Below, one piece after another: positions 1-7,957 of a stretch of DNA of 35,672 nt. A program made the translations under genes and the position numbers. The first letter of the stretch is position 1; each line of letters opens with the position of its first letter. The stretch is from an uncultured Clostridia bacterium (GTDB lineage Bacteria; Bacillota; Clostridia; Oscillospirales; CAG-382), in the NCBI GenBank assembly GCA_947305675.1, contig CAMZED010000004.1:1-35672 (forward strand), written 5' to 3'. The notes under the pieces were generated by a model that did not search any database, was not told the DNA's origin, and saw only the letters and a list, made by a program, of their open reading frames with translations.

Positions 1-789
1 ATCCGAAGCAAGGAAGGCGTGATCGTAGCCAGAGTGCGTTGGGGCGATGGCACGGCAGTTTTGAAGTGCTTCGAAAATACTGCTTTCTGCAGAGAGATTC
101 AGAATTACGATATTATGCAGAAGTGTGGCATCCCGACCATTACTGTGCTGGGGAAAAGCGACCGCTCGATTCTACTGGAGGATGTAGACTCCTCTGATAC
201 ATATCGTCTTGGTATGGAGCAGGATCTCGACAACCCGGCCGTAATCAAAGCAATTGCGAAATGGTATAAAATCCTCCACACCAATGGCAGGCAGTATGTT
301 CAGCAATATGGCTCCGGAATGTACGAGGAATGGGACTTCTTTACCATGGAGAACATCAAGGCCATTCGGACTCGATTCGAGTTGGCAGGCTCTGAAGGGC
401 TGAAGGCCATCATGGATCACTATGGGGAGTTACGGGAAAGAATAGACGCCGCCCCACGCACGCTCACCTATAATGACTTCTATTACACCAACCTGGTGGT
501 CAAAAAAGACGCTTCTGAAGCCATGATGTTTGATTATAACCTGCTGGGAAAAGGAAATCCTGCCTCTGATATCAGGAACGTCACGTATTGGTTCACAGAG
601 GAAAACAAGAAACTGTTCTTCTCGGTGTACGGGAAAAAAGATAACGAGCTTCTGCTTCTTGACCGGATCTGTGACCCTGTTGTTTCCCTCTATTATGCCA
701 TGAGCAGGGATGTTTTTCCCAGTTGGGCTAAGGAAGCTGTCAATAAGCTCGAAGAAATCCCAAGGCTAATTGCGAGATTAAACGTATAA
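1..789 (+). CDS. Phosphotransferase-family (APH/choline-kinase fold) protein, 5' partial
   Basis: The reading frame is open back to base 1, so the GTG at 19 is probably internal and the gene starts upstream of the window. The visible 262 codons look like the aminoglycoside/choline/fructosamine kinase fold: a nucleotide-binding beta-sheet start with LKCF (candidate ATP-site Lys), a helical middle, then the catalytic loop LTYNDFYYTNLVV and the metal-binding segment MMFDYNLLGKG. In the family the catalytic loop is usually HGDxxxxN; here the His-Gly pair is replaced by Tyr-Asn, while the catalytic Asp and the downstream Asn are kept. The substrate cannot be told from the sequence: small-molecule kinase, antibiotic kinase or a non-antibiotic homologue are all possible. 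Codon use is more AT-rich than in the genes to the right, which could reflect transfer. Transcription converges on the minus-strand gene at 918 and ends at the hairpin at 846-880. Confidence 0.75.
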   Translation: MRSKEGVIVARVRWGDGTAVLKCFENTAFCREIQNYDIMQKCGIPTITVLGKSDRSILLEDVDSSDTYRLGMEQDLDNPAVIKAIAKWYKILHTNGRQYVQQYGSGMYEEWDFFTMENIKAIRTRFELAGSEGLKAIMDHYGELRERIDAAPRTLTYNDFYYTNLVVKKDASEAMMFDYNLLGKGNPASDIRNVTYWFTEENKKLFFSVYGKKDNELLLLDRICDPVVSLYYAMSRDVFPSWAKEAVNKLEEIPRLIARLNV

Positions 790-845
790 AATAGAAAATT
801 CATCATGATCAACATCGACGGATTCACAAGGGCGTAGAAAAACAA

Positions 846-880
846 AGCAGGTTATCCCGCTTTTTCAGGGATAACCTGCT
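846..880. terminator. Bidirectional intrinsic terminator
   Basis: A perfect 13-bp stem (AGCAGGTTATCCC against GGGATAACCTGCT) with a 9-nt loop lies between two convergent genes. It is followed by GTTTT on the plus strand and by TTTGTTTTT on the minus strand, so it can serve both. Confidence 0.85.
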
Positions 881-917
881 GTTTTATCGTTCGGACGCCC
901 GTATTTACGGGAAAGGT

Positions 918-3797
918 TTAAGCTTTTGCGCCGGGGATGAGTTTGTTGCCGATGATGTGACGTTTGATAAGGATATAGTCGGCAGCGTCAACTTCGCCGT
1001 CACCGTTGATGTCGGCGCGTTTGACCCGGTCTTCGCCGAGCGGTTTGTTGCCGATGATGTGACGTTTTACAAGAATATAGTCAGCCGCGTCTATCTCGTC
1101 GTCACCGTTGACGTCGCCGATCCCGTAAGGATCTTCGACGGCGGTTTCGAGTTTGATCGCATAAGAAGCGAGGGTGAGTTTGCCGTTTTCAACGTCGACG
1201 CCGTAGACGGCAACTTTATCGCCGACCTTGAAGCCGTTGCGAACGAGGGTGCGGTTGGCGTTTCCGACGCCGCTGTCGCCATGAACCGCGAGAAGGATCT
1301 CGTCGGCGGCGAGCGTTAAATCGGGGTCTTCCTGGTTCGGCCAAGGATGGACTTCATACTGAGCGACGTTGTCGGTGACGATATAGCATCCGTCCGCCTC
1401 GCTCCACTTAAGGAAGAGGTTCTGGGTAAACTTGGCGTTGGCGTTTGCCTGGCGCAGGTTGCCCATATCGGAAGTGAACACGTGCGCGTCGTTTTCGTAA
1501 ATAGTGGAGTTGACGCCGTTGATATATACCGCGTTGGTAACGGGATGAACGGTCTTGATAACTTCAACTTCGTTTATCCAGGTGAATTGGCCGGTGGGAA
1601 CCGTTGTGAAGCGTACGTAGCGCGCGCTTACGCCCTGTTCGAAGCTGACTTCATCGACATATGCCTGCCAGCTGTTCGCTCCCGCGGTGTCGACAAGTTT
1701 TTCGTCCAGCAAAGTATAACCGTTTTTGTCGTTGGCGCCTTTGCTTACAGTTGCGATCTTTTCGAAATCGGTGCCGTTTTCGGAGATCTCGACGGTGAAG
1801 CTGTAAGGAGTGGAGATGCCCCAGTCGGAGATAGCGCCGACGTGAAGAGCGACTTTATCGAACTTCTGAACTTCTTCGAGGTCGACGGTTATCGCGGGTT
1901 TGCTGGAAGAACCCCAGGCACTGTAGACGTTGGAACTGCCCTCAAGCACATCTTTTCTGCCATCGGTAAGGCGTTTGCCGTCGTCGTGGAGGATGTTGGG
2001 ATCAGGCCAGCCGCCGTTGGTATAATTGCTGCCGCCGGTGACGGTATAGCTCTTGCCCTCGGAGATAACGAATCCCTGTTCGCCGGTGAGAGCGAGCCAT
2101 TTTTCGATGTTCTTGGTGGCTTCGGTGACCTGTTCCGAGGTAGCCTCGTCGGATCCGAGCACCGCAAGCCCTTCGGCGTAGGCGGCGCGGAGGTTGGTAA
2201 GCACTTCTTCGCTGTAATCGGCAAAGTTGACGCTGACGGCTTTGGTGACAAGTTCGTTGAGTTTATCCTTGCCGGAAAGCGCCGCCTGGAGCCTCATAAG
2301 CAGCGAGCGAACGTCGCCCGAGACGAGAACTTCGTTTTCGGTTTTATAATCCTCGATCGCTTTTATTGCTTCGGCGACCGCGACGTCGCTGTCTTTACCG
2401 CCGTCTTTTGCGGCTGCAACGGCGCTGTCGAGCGCGGTGTTGAGCGCGGTGTCGACCGTGCTGGATTTTTTGACAATAAGTATGCAGTCAGCGACCGGAC
2501 GTACGTAACCTTGGGTGGCCATAAGATAACCGGGGTTGCCGCTGCCGTCATCCTGCGCGTACATGGCAACGCTTCCGCCGCCGTCCATACGGATAACGTC
2601 GACGCAGCCGAGTCCGATCATCGCTTTCGCGACGTCGCGCAGAGTAGCGCTGGGGGAATTGCCGGTGGAATAGGAGTCGCCGGCGGTGACTGTGCTGTCG
2701 GAAGTGAATAAAACGTAACTGCCGTCGGCTTTTCTGCCGAAAGCGGTCCAGCGTGCTTTGAGTGTGACGGAGTGTGTACCGATGGTGGATTTGATCTGAG
2801 TCTGGTCAACGCCGTCTTTAACAAGCCAGCCGACGTTTTCGATAACGCTGTTGGCGTTTTCGATTATCTCGCGGGATTCTTCGACTGTTTCGGTGACGGA
2901 GATGCTGATGCTGTCGCCGGCTTCGAGATCTTTTACGAACTTGGCGTTCGGAGAAGTCGATTTTACGAAAATATCGAATTTGTCGGATACGTCGTTGTAT
3001 CCTTCGGATACCTGAGCGGCCTCGGTGCCCTTGGTGACGGAGATAACTTCGCCTTTAAGGGTTCCGCCGACGACGAGATCGGTGTTGTCGAGTTTTTTAC
3101 AAAGAACGTTGTATCCTTCAACAGAGGTGTTGGTATCGGCGGTTTTGCCGCAGGAGGTATCGAAGTAATAGAATCCGTTGCTCCAGTAATTTGCAACGGG
3201 GTTGCCGGATTTGTCTTTTTCGTTGGTGCCGGACGTCTTGTTAACGTAATAGAGGCTGCCGACTTCGGACCCTTTGATATACAGTTTGTAATCGATAAGG
3301 CTGTTGACTACCTTAAAAGTACCGTCGGAAGCGAAAGCCACCACTTCGCAGGCGTCGCCCGCGTGGGCGGACATAACTTTGCCGTTGGAAATGATATAAT
3401 CGACCAGGGTGCCGTAGGCGCCGCGGCTGCCGGTGCTGCCGCTGTCCATCGAGAAGAAGGAGCCGTTTATCGCGCCGACGACTTCATAGCCGTATTTATC
3501 GACGGCTACGCCGTACTGTGTTGCAAGGGTGCCGCTTGTGCCGGCATAACCCATAAACGCCATGGGCAGATATCCGTCAGCCGGGTCGAACTCCATGGCA
3601 ACAGCGTCGACGGTGGTGCCGTTTTCGCCGCTGGTAAGAACGTATTTTTGATAAGTCACGTCATCATTGATGTTCTGTTCTGTGCCGATCTTATCAAAAG
3701 CGTAGGTATAAGTCTCAGCCGAAACGGTCGTAATAAGGCAGGCCGCCAGCATGAGCATCGTCACCGTAAAAGCGACGACTCTTTTCGTCAATTTCAT
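918..3797 (-). CDS. Secreted NAGPA-type phosphodiester glycosidase with discoidin and dockerin domains
   Basis: A 959-residue exported protein. Residues 1-27 form a signal peptide (cleavage probably after VSA; an internal LAAC makes a lipoprotein site a weaker alternative). Residues about 75-450 match the phosphodiester glycosidase (NAGPA/DUF2233) fold, with INGSFF and the strongly conserved RMDGGGS (residues 403-409). A helical FIVAR-like stretch follows (about 510-570), then an F5/8 type C (discoidin-like) carbohydrate-binding domain (about 576-747), an unassigned beta-rich domain (about 750-890) and a C-terminal type I dockerin (about 892-955) with two DxNGDxxxDAADYILxKRHIIGNK repeats. Family knowledge suggests removal of a sugar-1-phosphodiester or similar cap from a surface glycan; the dockerin suggests docking to a cohesin scaffold. 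The ATG at 3797 has AGGAG 9 nt upstream, and a full-consensus promoter precedes it. Confidence 0.9.
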   Translation of the reverse strand: MKLTKRVVAFTVTMLMLAACLITTVSAETYTYAFDKIGTEQNINDDVTYQKYVLTSGENGTTVDAVAMEFDPADGYLPMAFMGYAGTSGTLATQYGVAVDKYGYEVVGAINGSFFSMDSGSTGSRGAYGTLVDYIISNGKVMSAHAGDACEVVAFASDGTFKVVNSLIDYKLYIKGSEVGSLYYVNKTSGTNEKDKSGNPVANYWSNGFYYFDTSCGKTADTNTSVEGYNVLCKKLDNTDLVVGGTLKGEVISVTKGTEAAQVSEGYNDVSDKFDIFVKSTSPNAKFVKDLEAGDSISISVTETVEESREIIENANSVIENVGWLVKDGVDQTQIKSTIGTHSVTLKARWTAFGRKADGSYVLFTSDSTVTAGDSYSTGNSPSATLRDVAKAMIGLGCVDVIRMDGGGSVAMYAQDDGSGNPGYLMATQGYVRPVADCILIVKKSSTVDTALNTALDSAVAAAKDGGKDSDVAVAEAIKAIEDYKTENEVLVSGDVRSLLMRLQAALSGKDKLNELVTKAVSVNFADYSEEVLTNLRAAYAEGLAVLGSDEATSEQVTEATKNIEKWLALTGEQGFVISEGKSYTVTGGSNYTNGGWPDPNILHDDGKRLTDGRKDVLEGSSNVYSAWGSSSKPAITVDLEEVQKFDKVALHVGAISDWGISTPYSFTVEISENGTDFEKIATVSKGANDKNGYTLLDEKLVDTAGANSWQAYVDEVSFEQGVSARYVRFTTVPTGQFTWINEVEVIKTVHPVTNAVYINGVNSTIYENDAHVFTSDMGNLRQANANAKFTQNLFLKWSEADGCYIVTDNVAQYEVHPWPNQEDPDLTLAADEILLAVHGDSGVGNANRTLVRNGFKVGDKVAVYGVDVENGKLTLASYAIKLETAVEDPYGIGDVNGDDEIDAADYILVKRHIIGNKPLGEDRVKRADINGDGEVDAADYILIKRHIIGNKLIPGAKA

Positions 3798-3829
3798 GTT
3801 CAGAACTCCTTTGCTTTTTTATATGTGAT

Positions 3830-3858
3830 ATTATACAAAAATTATATCATCGTGTCAA
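3830..3858 (-). promoter_or_regulatory. Consensus sigma-A promoter for the NAGPA/dockerin gene
   Basis: On the minus strand TTGACA (3858-3853) is separated by exactly 17 bp from TATAAT (3835-3830), a perfect housekeeping promoter, starting only 10 bp after the end of maf. It implies strong vegetative transcription of the secreted protein, independent of maf. Confidence 0.85.
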
Positions 3859-3867
3859 TAGAAATAA

Positions 3868-4467
3868 TCAGTTTTGACCTAAAATATCAGAGGGTTTAAT
3901 TCCCATTTCACCCAACTTTTTGTGTATGACGGATATCGGCAGTCCGACGACGTTGAAAAAATCGCCCTCGACCGATTCGACAAGGGTGCATCCCCTCTCC
4001 TGAACTCCGTAAGCGCCGGCTTTGTCCATGGGTTCGCCGGTGGCGACGTACGAATCGATATCCTCGCCGGAAAGTTCCCGGAATTTTACGTTTGTGGCGC
4101 AGACTCCGCTCTCTTCGCTCCCGTCGGGCGATACGATACACCAGCCGGTAAGCACTTCATGGCGCCTGCCGGAAAGACTTTTGAGCATACGCTTTGCGTC
4201 CGCGGCGTCGCGCGGTTTGCCGAGTATTTCGCCGTCGAGACAAACCACCGTATCGGCACCGATCACAAAACGCCCGCGCGCCCGCGGAAGAGCGGCGACT
4301 CCGCGCGCTTTTATCGCCGCGTTGAGTTTTACGAGTTCACCCGGGCTTGCCGCCGAAACGAGTTCTTCGGCTTCGGAGGCGATCACTTCGAAGCTGTAAC
4401 CCGCCATTCTTAAAATCTCCCGGCGCCGCGGCGACCCCGACGCGAGTATGAGTTTTGTTCCGTTCAT
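3868..4467 (-). CDS. maf: Maf-family nucleoside triphosphate pyrophosphatase
   Basis: A 199-residue protein of the Maf/YhdE family, cytosolic enzymes that hydrolyse nucleoside triphosphates such as dTTP or UTP, or modified NTPs, to the monophosphate; Bacillus Maf affects septum formation. The N-terminal signature ASGSPRRREIL (residues 9-19), the central GADTVV with the catalytic Asp, and the closing segment GLP are all present, and the length is normal. An upstream in-frame ATG at 4533 exists, but the start at 4467 is chosen because GAGGA lies 6 nt before it and the protein then begins right at the conserved first strand. It lies downstream of a run of acetyltransferase genes on the same strand and may be co-transcribed with them. 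Confidence 0.92.
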   Translation of the reverse strand: MNGTKLILASGSPRRREILRMAGYSFEVIASEAEELVSAASPGELVKLNAAIKARGVAALPRARGRFVIGADTVVCLDGEILGKPRDAADAKRMLKSLSGRRHEVLTGWCIVSPDGSEESGVCATNVKFRELSGEDIDSYVATGEPMDKAGAYGVQERGCTLVESVEGDFFNVVGLPISVIHKKLGEMGIKPSDILGQN

Positions 4468-4480
4468 TGTATTCCTCGTC

Positions 4481-4570
4481 TTAAATGCCCTGATCCCATC
4501 TGCCGTAAAAATCCGCAGCTCCGCAGGCGGCAAGCGCCGCCGGGATAAGAGAGATCCTCTTTTTTGTCAT
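4481..4570 (-). CDS. Possible 29-residue small ORF with a lipobox-like N-terminus
   Basis: Between the acetyltransferase stop (4607) and maf there is an ATG-initiated 29-codon frame. Its product starts MTKKRISLIPAALAAC, which reads as a short positively charged and hydrophobic leader ending in LAAC, a lipobox-like motif. It ends 13 nt before the maf start, as in an operon. The same frame is open back to the acetyltransferase stop codon, so it could equally be a decayed C-terminal extension of that gene. No convincing Shine-Dalgarno is seen. Low confidence. Confidence 0.25.
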   Translation of the reverse strand: MTKKRISLIPAALAACGAADFYGRWDQGI

Positions 4571-4606
4571 TGCCGAAAGCTTCTTGAACAGTTTTACGGT
4601 CGCCCG

Positions 4607-5107
4607 TTAAAATCTCAAAACATAATCGAGTCTGTCGTCGCCGTTTTCGCATGCGGCTTTTGCCACGCGGGAATTTATGAACCCGCATTTTTCCAAAGCT
4701 TTTGCCGCACGCGTGTTTGACAGCGGCGCCGAGGCGTAAAAACGGTTTATGCGGTATTCCGACCTCGCGTATTTAATAAGCAGTCTGAGCGCTTCGGTCC
4801 CGATGCCTTTCCCGCGCAGGCTCTCGCTTGCGATAAGAAAAAACACGTCGGCGCGGTTCTCGGAATAGACCACGTTCACAAGCCGCACCATCCCTATTAT
4901 CTCGTCGGTCTTGGTGAATATCCCGGCGGCGGGACACCAGTCGCTTTTTTCCTCCAGCGCCGCGAAAAGCTCGTCCGCCTTTTGCTCGTCATAAACGAAT
5001 TTTTCTCCCGACGCGGGATCGGGAGTGTATTTGCGCCATAACGCGCGGTGCTCTTTTTGCGTCATCGGGCGAAGCAGAATGCTTTTGCCGCTTGTAACTA
5101 TATCCAT
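4607..5107 (-). CDS. GNAT N-acetyltransferase (RimJ/RimL-like)
   Basis: A 166-residue single-domain GNAT protein. The acetyl-CoA loop LRGKGIGTEALRLLI (about residues 94-108) and the following segment NTRAAKALEKCGF are the typical motif A and motif B of the RimJ/RimL-type acetyltransferases that modify N-termini or small amines. It starts at an ATG with AGGAGG 6 nt upstream, positioned across the stop of the preceding gene, so translation is probably coupled to it. The acceptor substrate is unknown. It is the last of three neighbouring GNAT-domain genes on this strand. Confidence 0.85.
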   Translation of the reverse strand: MDIVTSGKSILLRPMTQKEHRALWRKYTPDPASGEKFVYDEQKADELFAALEEKSDWCPAAGIFTKTDEIIGMVRLVNVVYSENRADVFFLIASESLRGKGIGTEALRLLIKYARSEYRINRFYASAPLSNTRAAKALEKCGFINSRVAKAACENGDDRLDYVLRF

Positions 5108-5117
5108 TTTCCCCCTC

Positions 5118-5564
5118 CTATAAAATTTTGAACAGCCGGGCGTGCCAAAATTCCATGCCCAGTTCGTCGATATAAAAATGCAGTATCTTTTTGTAATCTT
5201 TCGTCGCCGTCGAAAGCATAATAAAGCCGTATTCGTCTTTTAATGCTTTTTCGGCGTGTTCAAAAAGTTTTTTGCCGATCCCTTTTCCGCGGTATTCCGG
5301 CAAAACGTATATCTCGTCGACCTCGAAATATTCTGTGCCGTCCGGCATTACCGAGCTTGAATTTTTTGCTTTTTCGCCGCACCCGAAAAGATAGCCCACA
5401 ACTTTTTCGCCGTCGAACGCCGCAAAAACGCGTTTACCTTCAAATTCGTCAGCGCCGTTTTTAACGTATCCGCGGCAGCTGTTTTCGGCTTCCCAAAGCG
5501 CCGAAAGTTCAATAAGATCGGTTATATGCCGGTTTGCTTCTACTTCTTTTATGTTCATTTTCAT
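5118..5564 (-). CDS. GNAT N-acetyltransferase
   Basis: A 148-residue GNAT protein with the motif A loop YRGKGIGKKLFEHAEKAL (about residues 93-110) after the strand VDEIYVLPE. The N-terminal half contains the usual VVGYLFG strand. The start codon overlaps the stop of the upstream fusion gene as ATGA (5561-5564), so the two are translationally coupled and belong to one operon. A second ATG two codons later (5558) is an alternative start. The acceptor is not predictable from sequence. Confidence 0.85.
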   Translation of the reverse strand: MKMNIKEVEANRHITDLIELSALWEAENSCRGYVKNGADEFEGKRVFAAFDGEKVVGYLFGCGEKAKNSSSVMPDGTEYFEVDEIYVLPEYRGKGIGKKLFEHAEKALKDEYGFIMLSTATKDYKKILHFYIDELGMEFWHARLFKIL

Positions 5565-6910
5565 TCTTTCACCGCCAGCGTCGCCCAGAACGTCGGCACG
5601 CCGTGCTCATGCAAAAATCCCGTTCCGTTCGTATCGTCGTAAACGTCCAACAGTTTAAACCCTGCCTTTATCTGTCCGGCGATCTGTTCGGATATAGTAT
5701 GCGAGAACTGCATTCCGCAATCATCGCCCAGTATGTCTTCACGCTGACGCGAATTTGTTATCGGGTCGAACGGAAGGTTTTCGGTTATATGCGATTCGTC
5801 CTCGCCGAACAAAAAGTTAAAGCCGTTATCCAGCCCGGCAAGCAACCGACCGCCTTTTTTCAAAACGCGCGCGCATTCGCGCCAGACCGGCAATACTTCG
5901 CGTATATAGCAGTTGGAGACGGGATGAAAAATAATATCGAAAAAGCCGTCCTCAAACGGTAACGGTTTGGTCATATCTGCGCAAACAGTGTGAATCTCAT
6001 ACCCTTCGCGTTTTGCGACGGCGATCTCGCTTTCGATCTGCTTTGCCGAGTTATCCAGCACCCAGCATTCCGCGCCCAAAAGCGCAAATACCGGCATCTG
6101 CTGGCCGCCGCCCGAAGCGAGGCCAAAAACTCTTTTGCCTTTCAGATCGCCGAACCAGCTTTTCGGCACCGGCTTTGTCGGCGTGAGCACTACCGACCAG
6201 TTGCCCGAACGAACCTGGTCGCACACCTCGTGCGTGACGGGGATCCCCCATTCCCAACCCTCTGCGACCCAGCGGTCGATAGTGGCGGAATTGATATTAG
6301 TGTAATGCTGTGCAAAGTAATCATCGCGGAAAATAATATTTTCACGCGTCTGTATCTCCTCGCCGTTGTGGGGAAAAACGTGATCCATATAATAATGCAT
6401 CCCGACGCGTTCCTGCAAACGGCGCGATCCCTCGTTAAAAACAAAATGACCGCAATTGACAAAATCCAGGTCGTGCTTAACGAAGAAATCTTCAAACGCA
6501 GCAAGCAAAAGTCCGGTCATTATCCCTAATCGCTGATAATCGCCGTTCAGCACGAACGAAAGCGATACGCCTTTTTTGTTTTCAAGCTCTTTGTCCGCTT
6601 TTACAAACGGATAAATATTTATTCCGAAGTTGCCGATCACCTTGCCGGTTTGCTTATATACCACGGCAAAATCCCGCGTGGGAACCGACCTGTCGGTAAG
6701 TTTGGCGAACTCCGATTTTGCCTCGGCTTCGTCTTTAAACGCATCCATGCCGGAAAGCCTTAAAAGCTCCGGCTGAGAGCGGTATTCGCAAAAATCGTCG
6801 AAATCGCCCTCTTCAAAAGGGCGCAGAAGAACACGCCCGCTCTCAAGCGGTTCGCCGGTAAGCCATTCGGACACTTCGGCGATTATCTCTTTTACTCTTT
6901 CATCCGTCAT
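5561..6910 (-). CDS. GNAT acetyltransferase - SAM methyltransferase fusion
   Basis: A 449-residue two-domain protein. Residues about 20-200 form a GNAT domain of the RimJ/RimL type (RVLLRPFEEGDFDDF, then GVSLSFVLNGDYQRLGIMTG, then EGSRRLQERVGM). Residues about 204-449 form a class I SAM-dependent methyltransferase: it begins TNINSATIDRWVAEGWEWG, has the SAM-binding motif I VFGLASGGGQQM (about 258-270), the acidic loop CADMTKPLPF, and FDIIFHPVSN. The second half is recognisable as a free-standing Firmicutes methyltransferase family, so this is a fusion or in-frame joining of two usually separate genes. It has its own promoter and GAGGA before the ATG, and is followed by two more GNAT genes in coupled arrangement. 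Substrates are unknown. Confidence 0.88.
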   Translation of the reverse strand: MTDERVKEIIAEVSEWLTGEPLESGRVLLRPFEEGDFDDFCEYRSQPELLRLSGMDAFKDEAEAKSEFAKLTDRSVPTRDFAVVYKQTGKVIGNFGINIYPFVKADKELENKKGVSLSFVLNGDYQRLGIMTGLLLAAFEDFFVKHDLDFVNCGHFVFNEGSRRLQERVGMHYYMDHVFPHNGEEIQTRENIIFRDDYFAQHYTNINSATIDRWVAEGWEWGIPVTHEVCDQVRSGNWSVVLTPTKPVPKSWFGDLKGKRVFGLASGGGQQMPVFALLGAECWVLDNSAKQIESEIAVAKREGYEIHTVCADMTKPLPFEDGFFDIIFHPVSNCYIREVLPVWRECARVLKKGGRLLAGLDNGFNFLFGEDESHITENLPFDPITNSRQREDILGDDCGMQFSHTISEQIAGQIKAGFKLLDVYDDTNGTGFLHEHGVPTFWATLAVKE

Positions 6911-6940
6911 ATGCGGTCCTCAAACGTATTTTATATAAAA

Positions 6941-6969
6941 AATATAACATATTTGCTTTCGGGTGTCAA
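6941..6969 (-). promoter_or_regulatory. Sigma-A promoter of the GNAT operon
   Basis: Minus strand TTGACA (6969-6964), 17-bp spacer, TATATT (6946-6941), about 30 bp before the ATG at 6910. It lies back to back with the promoter of the purine nucleoside phosphorylase gene. Confidence 0.8.
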
Positions 6970-6980
6970 TATAATATGCC

Positions 6981-7010
6981 TTTACTTTGACGCGGTTGAT
7001 GTGATATAAT
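6981..7010 (+). promoter_or_regulatory. Promoter of punA (extended -10)
   Basis: TATAAT at 7005-7010 preceded by TG one base upstream (extended -10), with TTTACT at 6981-6986 and an 18-bp spacer. A TTGACG at 6987 is too close to act as the -35 element. Confidence 0.7.
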
Positions 7011-7043
7011 ACGTAAAAACAAACGCAAAGGGGCATTAAACAT

Positions 7044-7874
7044 ATGGACAGGGACCTTTACGGCAGAGCGCTCGCCGCCGCTGAATTTTTGAGAACGAAA
7101 ACAAAACACCGTCCAAGGATCGCCGTGATACTCGGAAGCGGGCTCGGCGGACTTGCCGAAAGTATAGAAGACGCCGACGTTATCCCTTATAACGACATCC
7201 CGGGTTTTCCGCGTTCTTCCGTCGCCGGGCACGCGGCAAGAATGGTTATCGGTGAACTGTGCGGCAGGGCAGTCGCAATTATGCAAGGCAGGGCGCATTA
7301 TTACGAGGGATATTCCATGGGCGAAGTGGCGTTCCCCGTGTTTGCTTTGCGCCTTTTCGGCGTGGAAGAGATCATTATCACCAACGCCTGCGGCGGAATA
7401 AACGAAGAATTCGCGCCCGGAGATCTTATGCTTATTACCGACCACATAAACCTTACCGGCGCAAACCCGCTGATCGGTCCGAACGACGAAAGGTTCGGCA
7501 CCCGGTTCCCGGATATGACCGAGGTGTACGACCGAAAACTTATAAGCGCCGCCGAGCATGCCGCCGACTTACACGGGATCGGGCTGAAAAAAGGAGTTTA
7601 CGCCTTCTTTCCCGGCCCATGTTACGAAACCGCTGCGGAGATAAGGGCGTATAAGGCGCTCGGCGCGGACGCGGTCGGTATGTCGACCGTTCCCGAAGCC
7701 ACCGCCGCGTGTTATCTCGGAATGCGCGTCGCAGGAATTGCCTGCATAACGAATATGGCGACCGGGATCGCGCGGAACAAACACTCCCACAGCGAGGTGC
7801 TGGCTGCCGCCGATGCCGCCGGAGAACGCCTCGGACAACTGATCTCCGCACTTGTCACCGGAATCGAAGAATAA
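7044..7874 (+). CDS. punA: Purine-nucleoside phosphorylase
   Basis: A 276-residue trimeric-type purine nucleoside phosphorylase (PNP/MTAP family), a cytosolic salvage enzyme that splits inosine and guanosine with phosphate into base and ribose-1-phosphate. Seen directly: the phosphate-binding ILGSGLGGLAE (about residues 29-39), PGFPRSSVAGHA, QGRAHYYEGYSMGEV, ITNACGGIN, GPCYETAAEIR and VGMSTVPEA, then ITNMATGI, all in family order at normal length. The ATG at 7044 has AAGGGG 8 nt upstream. The gene stands alone between divergent and convergent neighbours. Its stop codon lies within TAATCGGC, the motif found at the stop codons of other genes next to the window's repeat family. Confidence 0.95.
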   Translation: MDRDLYGRALAAAEFLRTKTKHRPRIAVILGSGLGGLAESIEDADVIPYNDIPGFPRSSVAGHAARMVIGELCGRAVAIMQGRAHYYEGYSMGEVAFPVFALRLFGVEEIIITNACGGINEEFAPGDLMLITDHINLTGANPLIGPNDERFGTRFPDMTEVYDRKLISAAEHAADLHGIGLKKGVYAFFPGPCYETAAEIRAYKALGADAVGMSTVPEATAACYLGMRVAGIACITNMATGIARNKHSHSEVLAAADAAGERLGQLISALVTGIEE

Positions 7875-7933
7875 TCGGCACGCGAAAATAAACGTACAAA
7901 TCCCGGACGTATCTGCCGGGCATGAACGAAAAA

Positions 7934-7957
7934 GGTTATCCGCCCGGTGCGGATAAC
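7934..7957 (-). terminator. Intrinsic terminator for the minus-strand gene at 8161
   Basis: GTTATCCGC (7935-7943) pairs perfectly with GCGGATAAC (7949-7957) around a 5-nt loop; on the minus strand it is followed by CTTTTTCG. Confidence 0.65.

Noticed and set aside
1347..2711. Long plus-strand frame of 454 codons opposite the NAGPA gene
   Set aside because: It is a mirror of the GC-rich third codon positions of the real gene; no ribosome site or domain, and the minus-strand frame has clear domains and a promoter.
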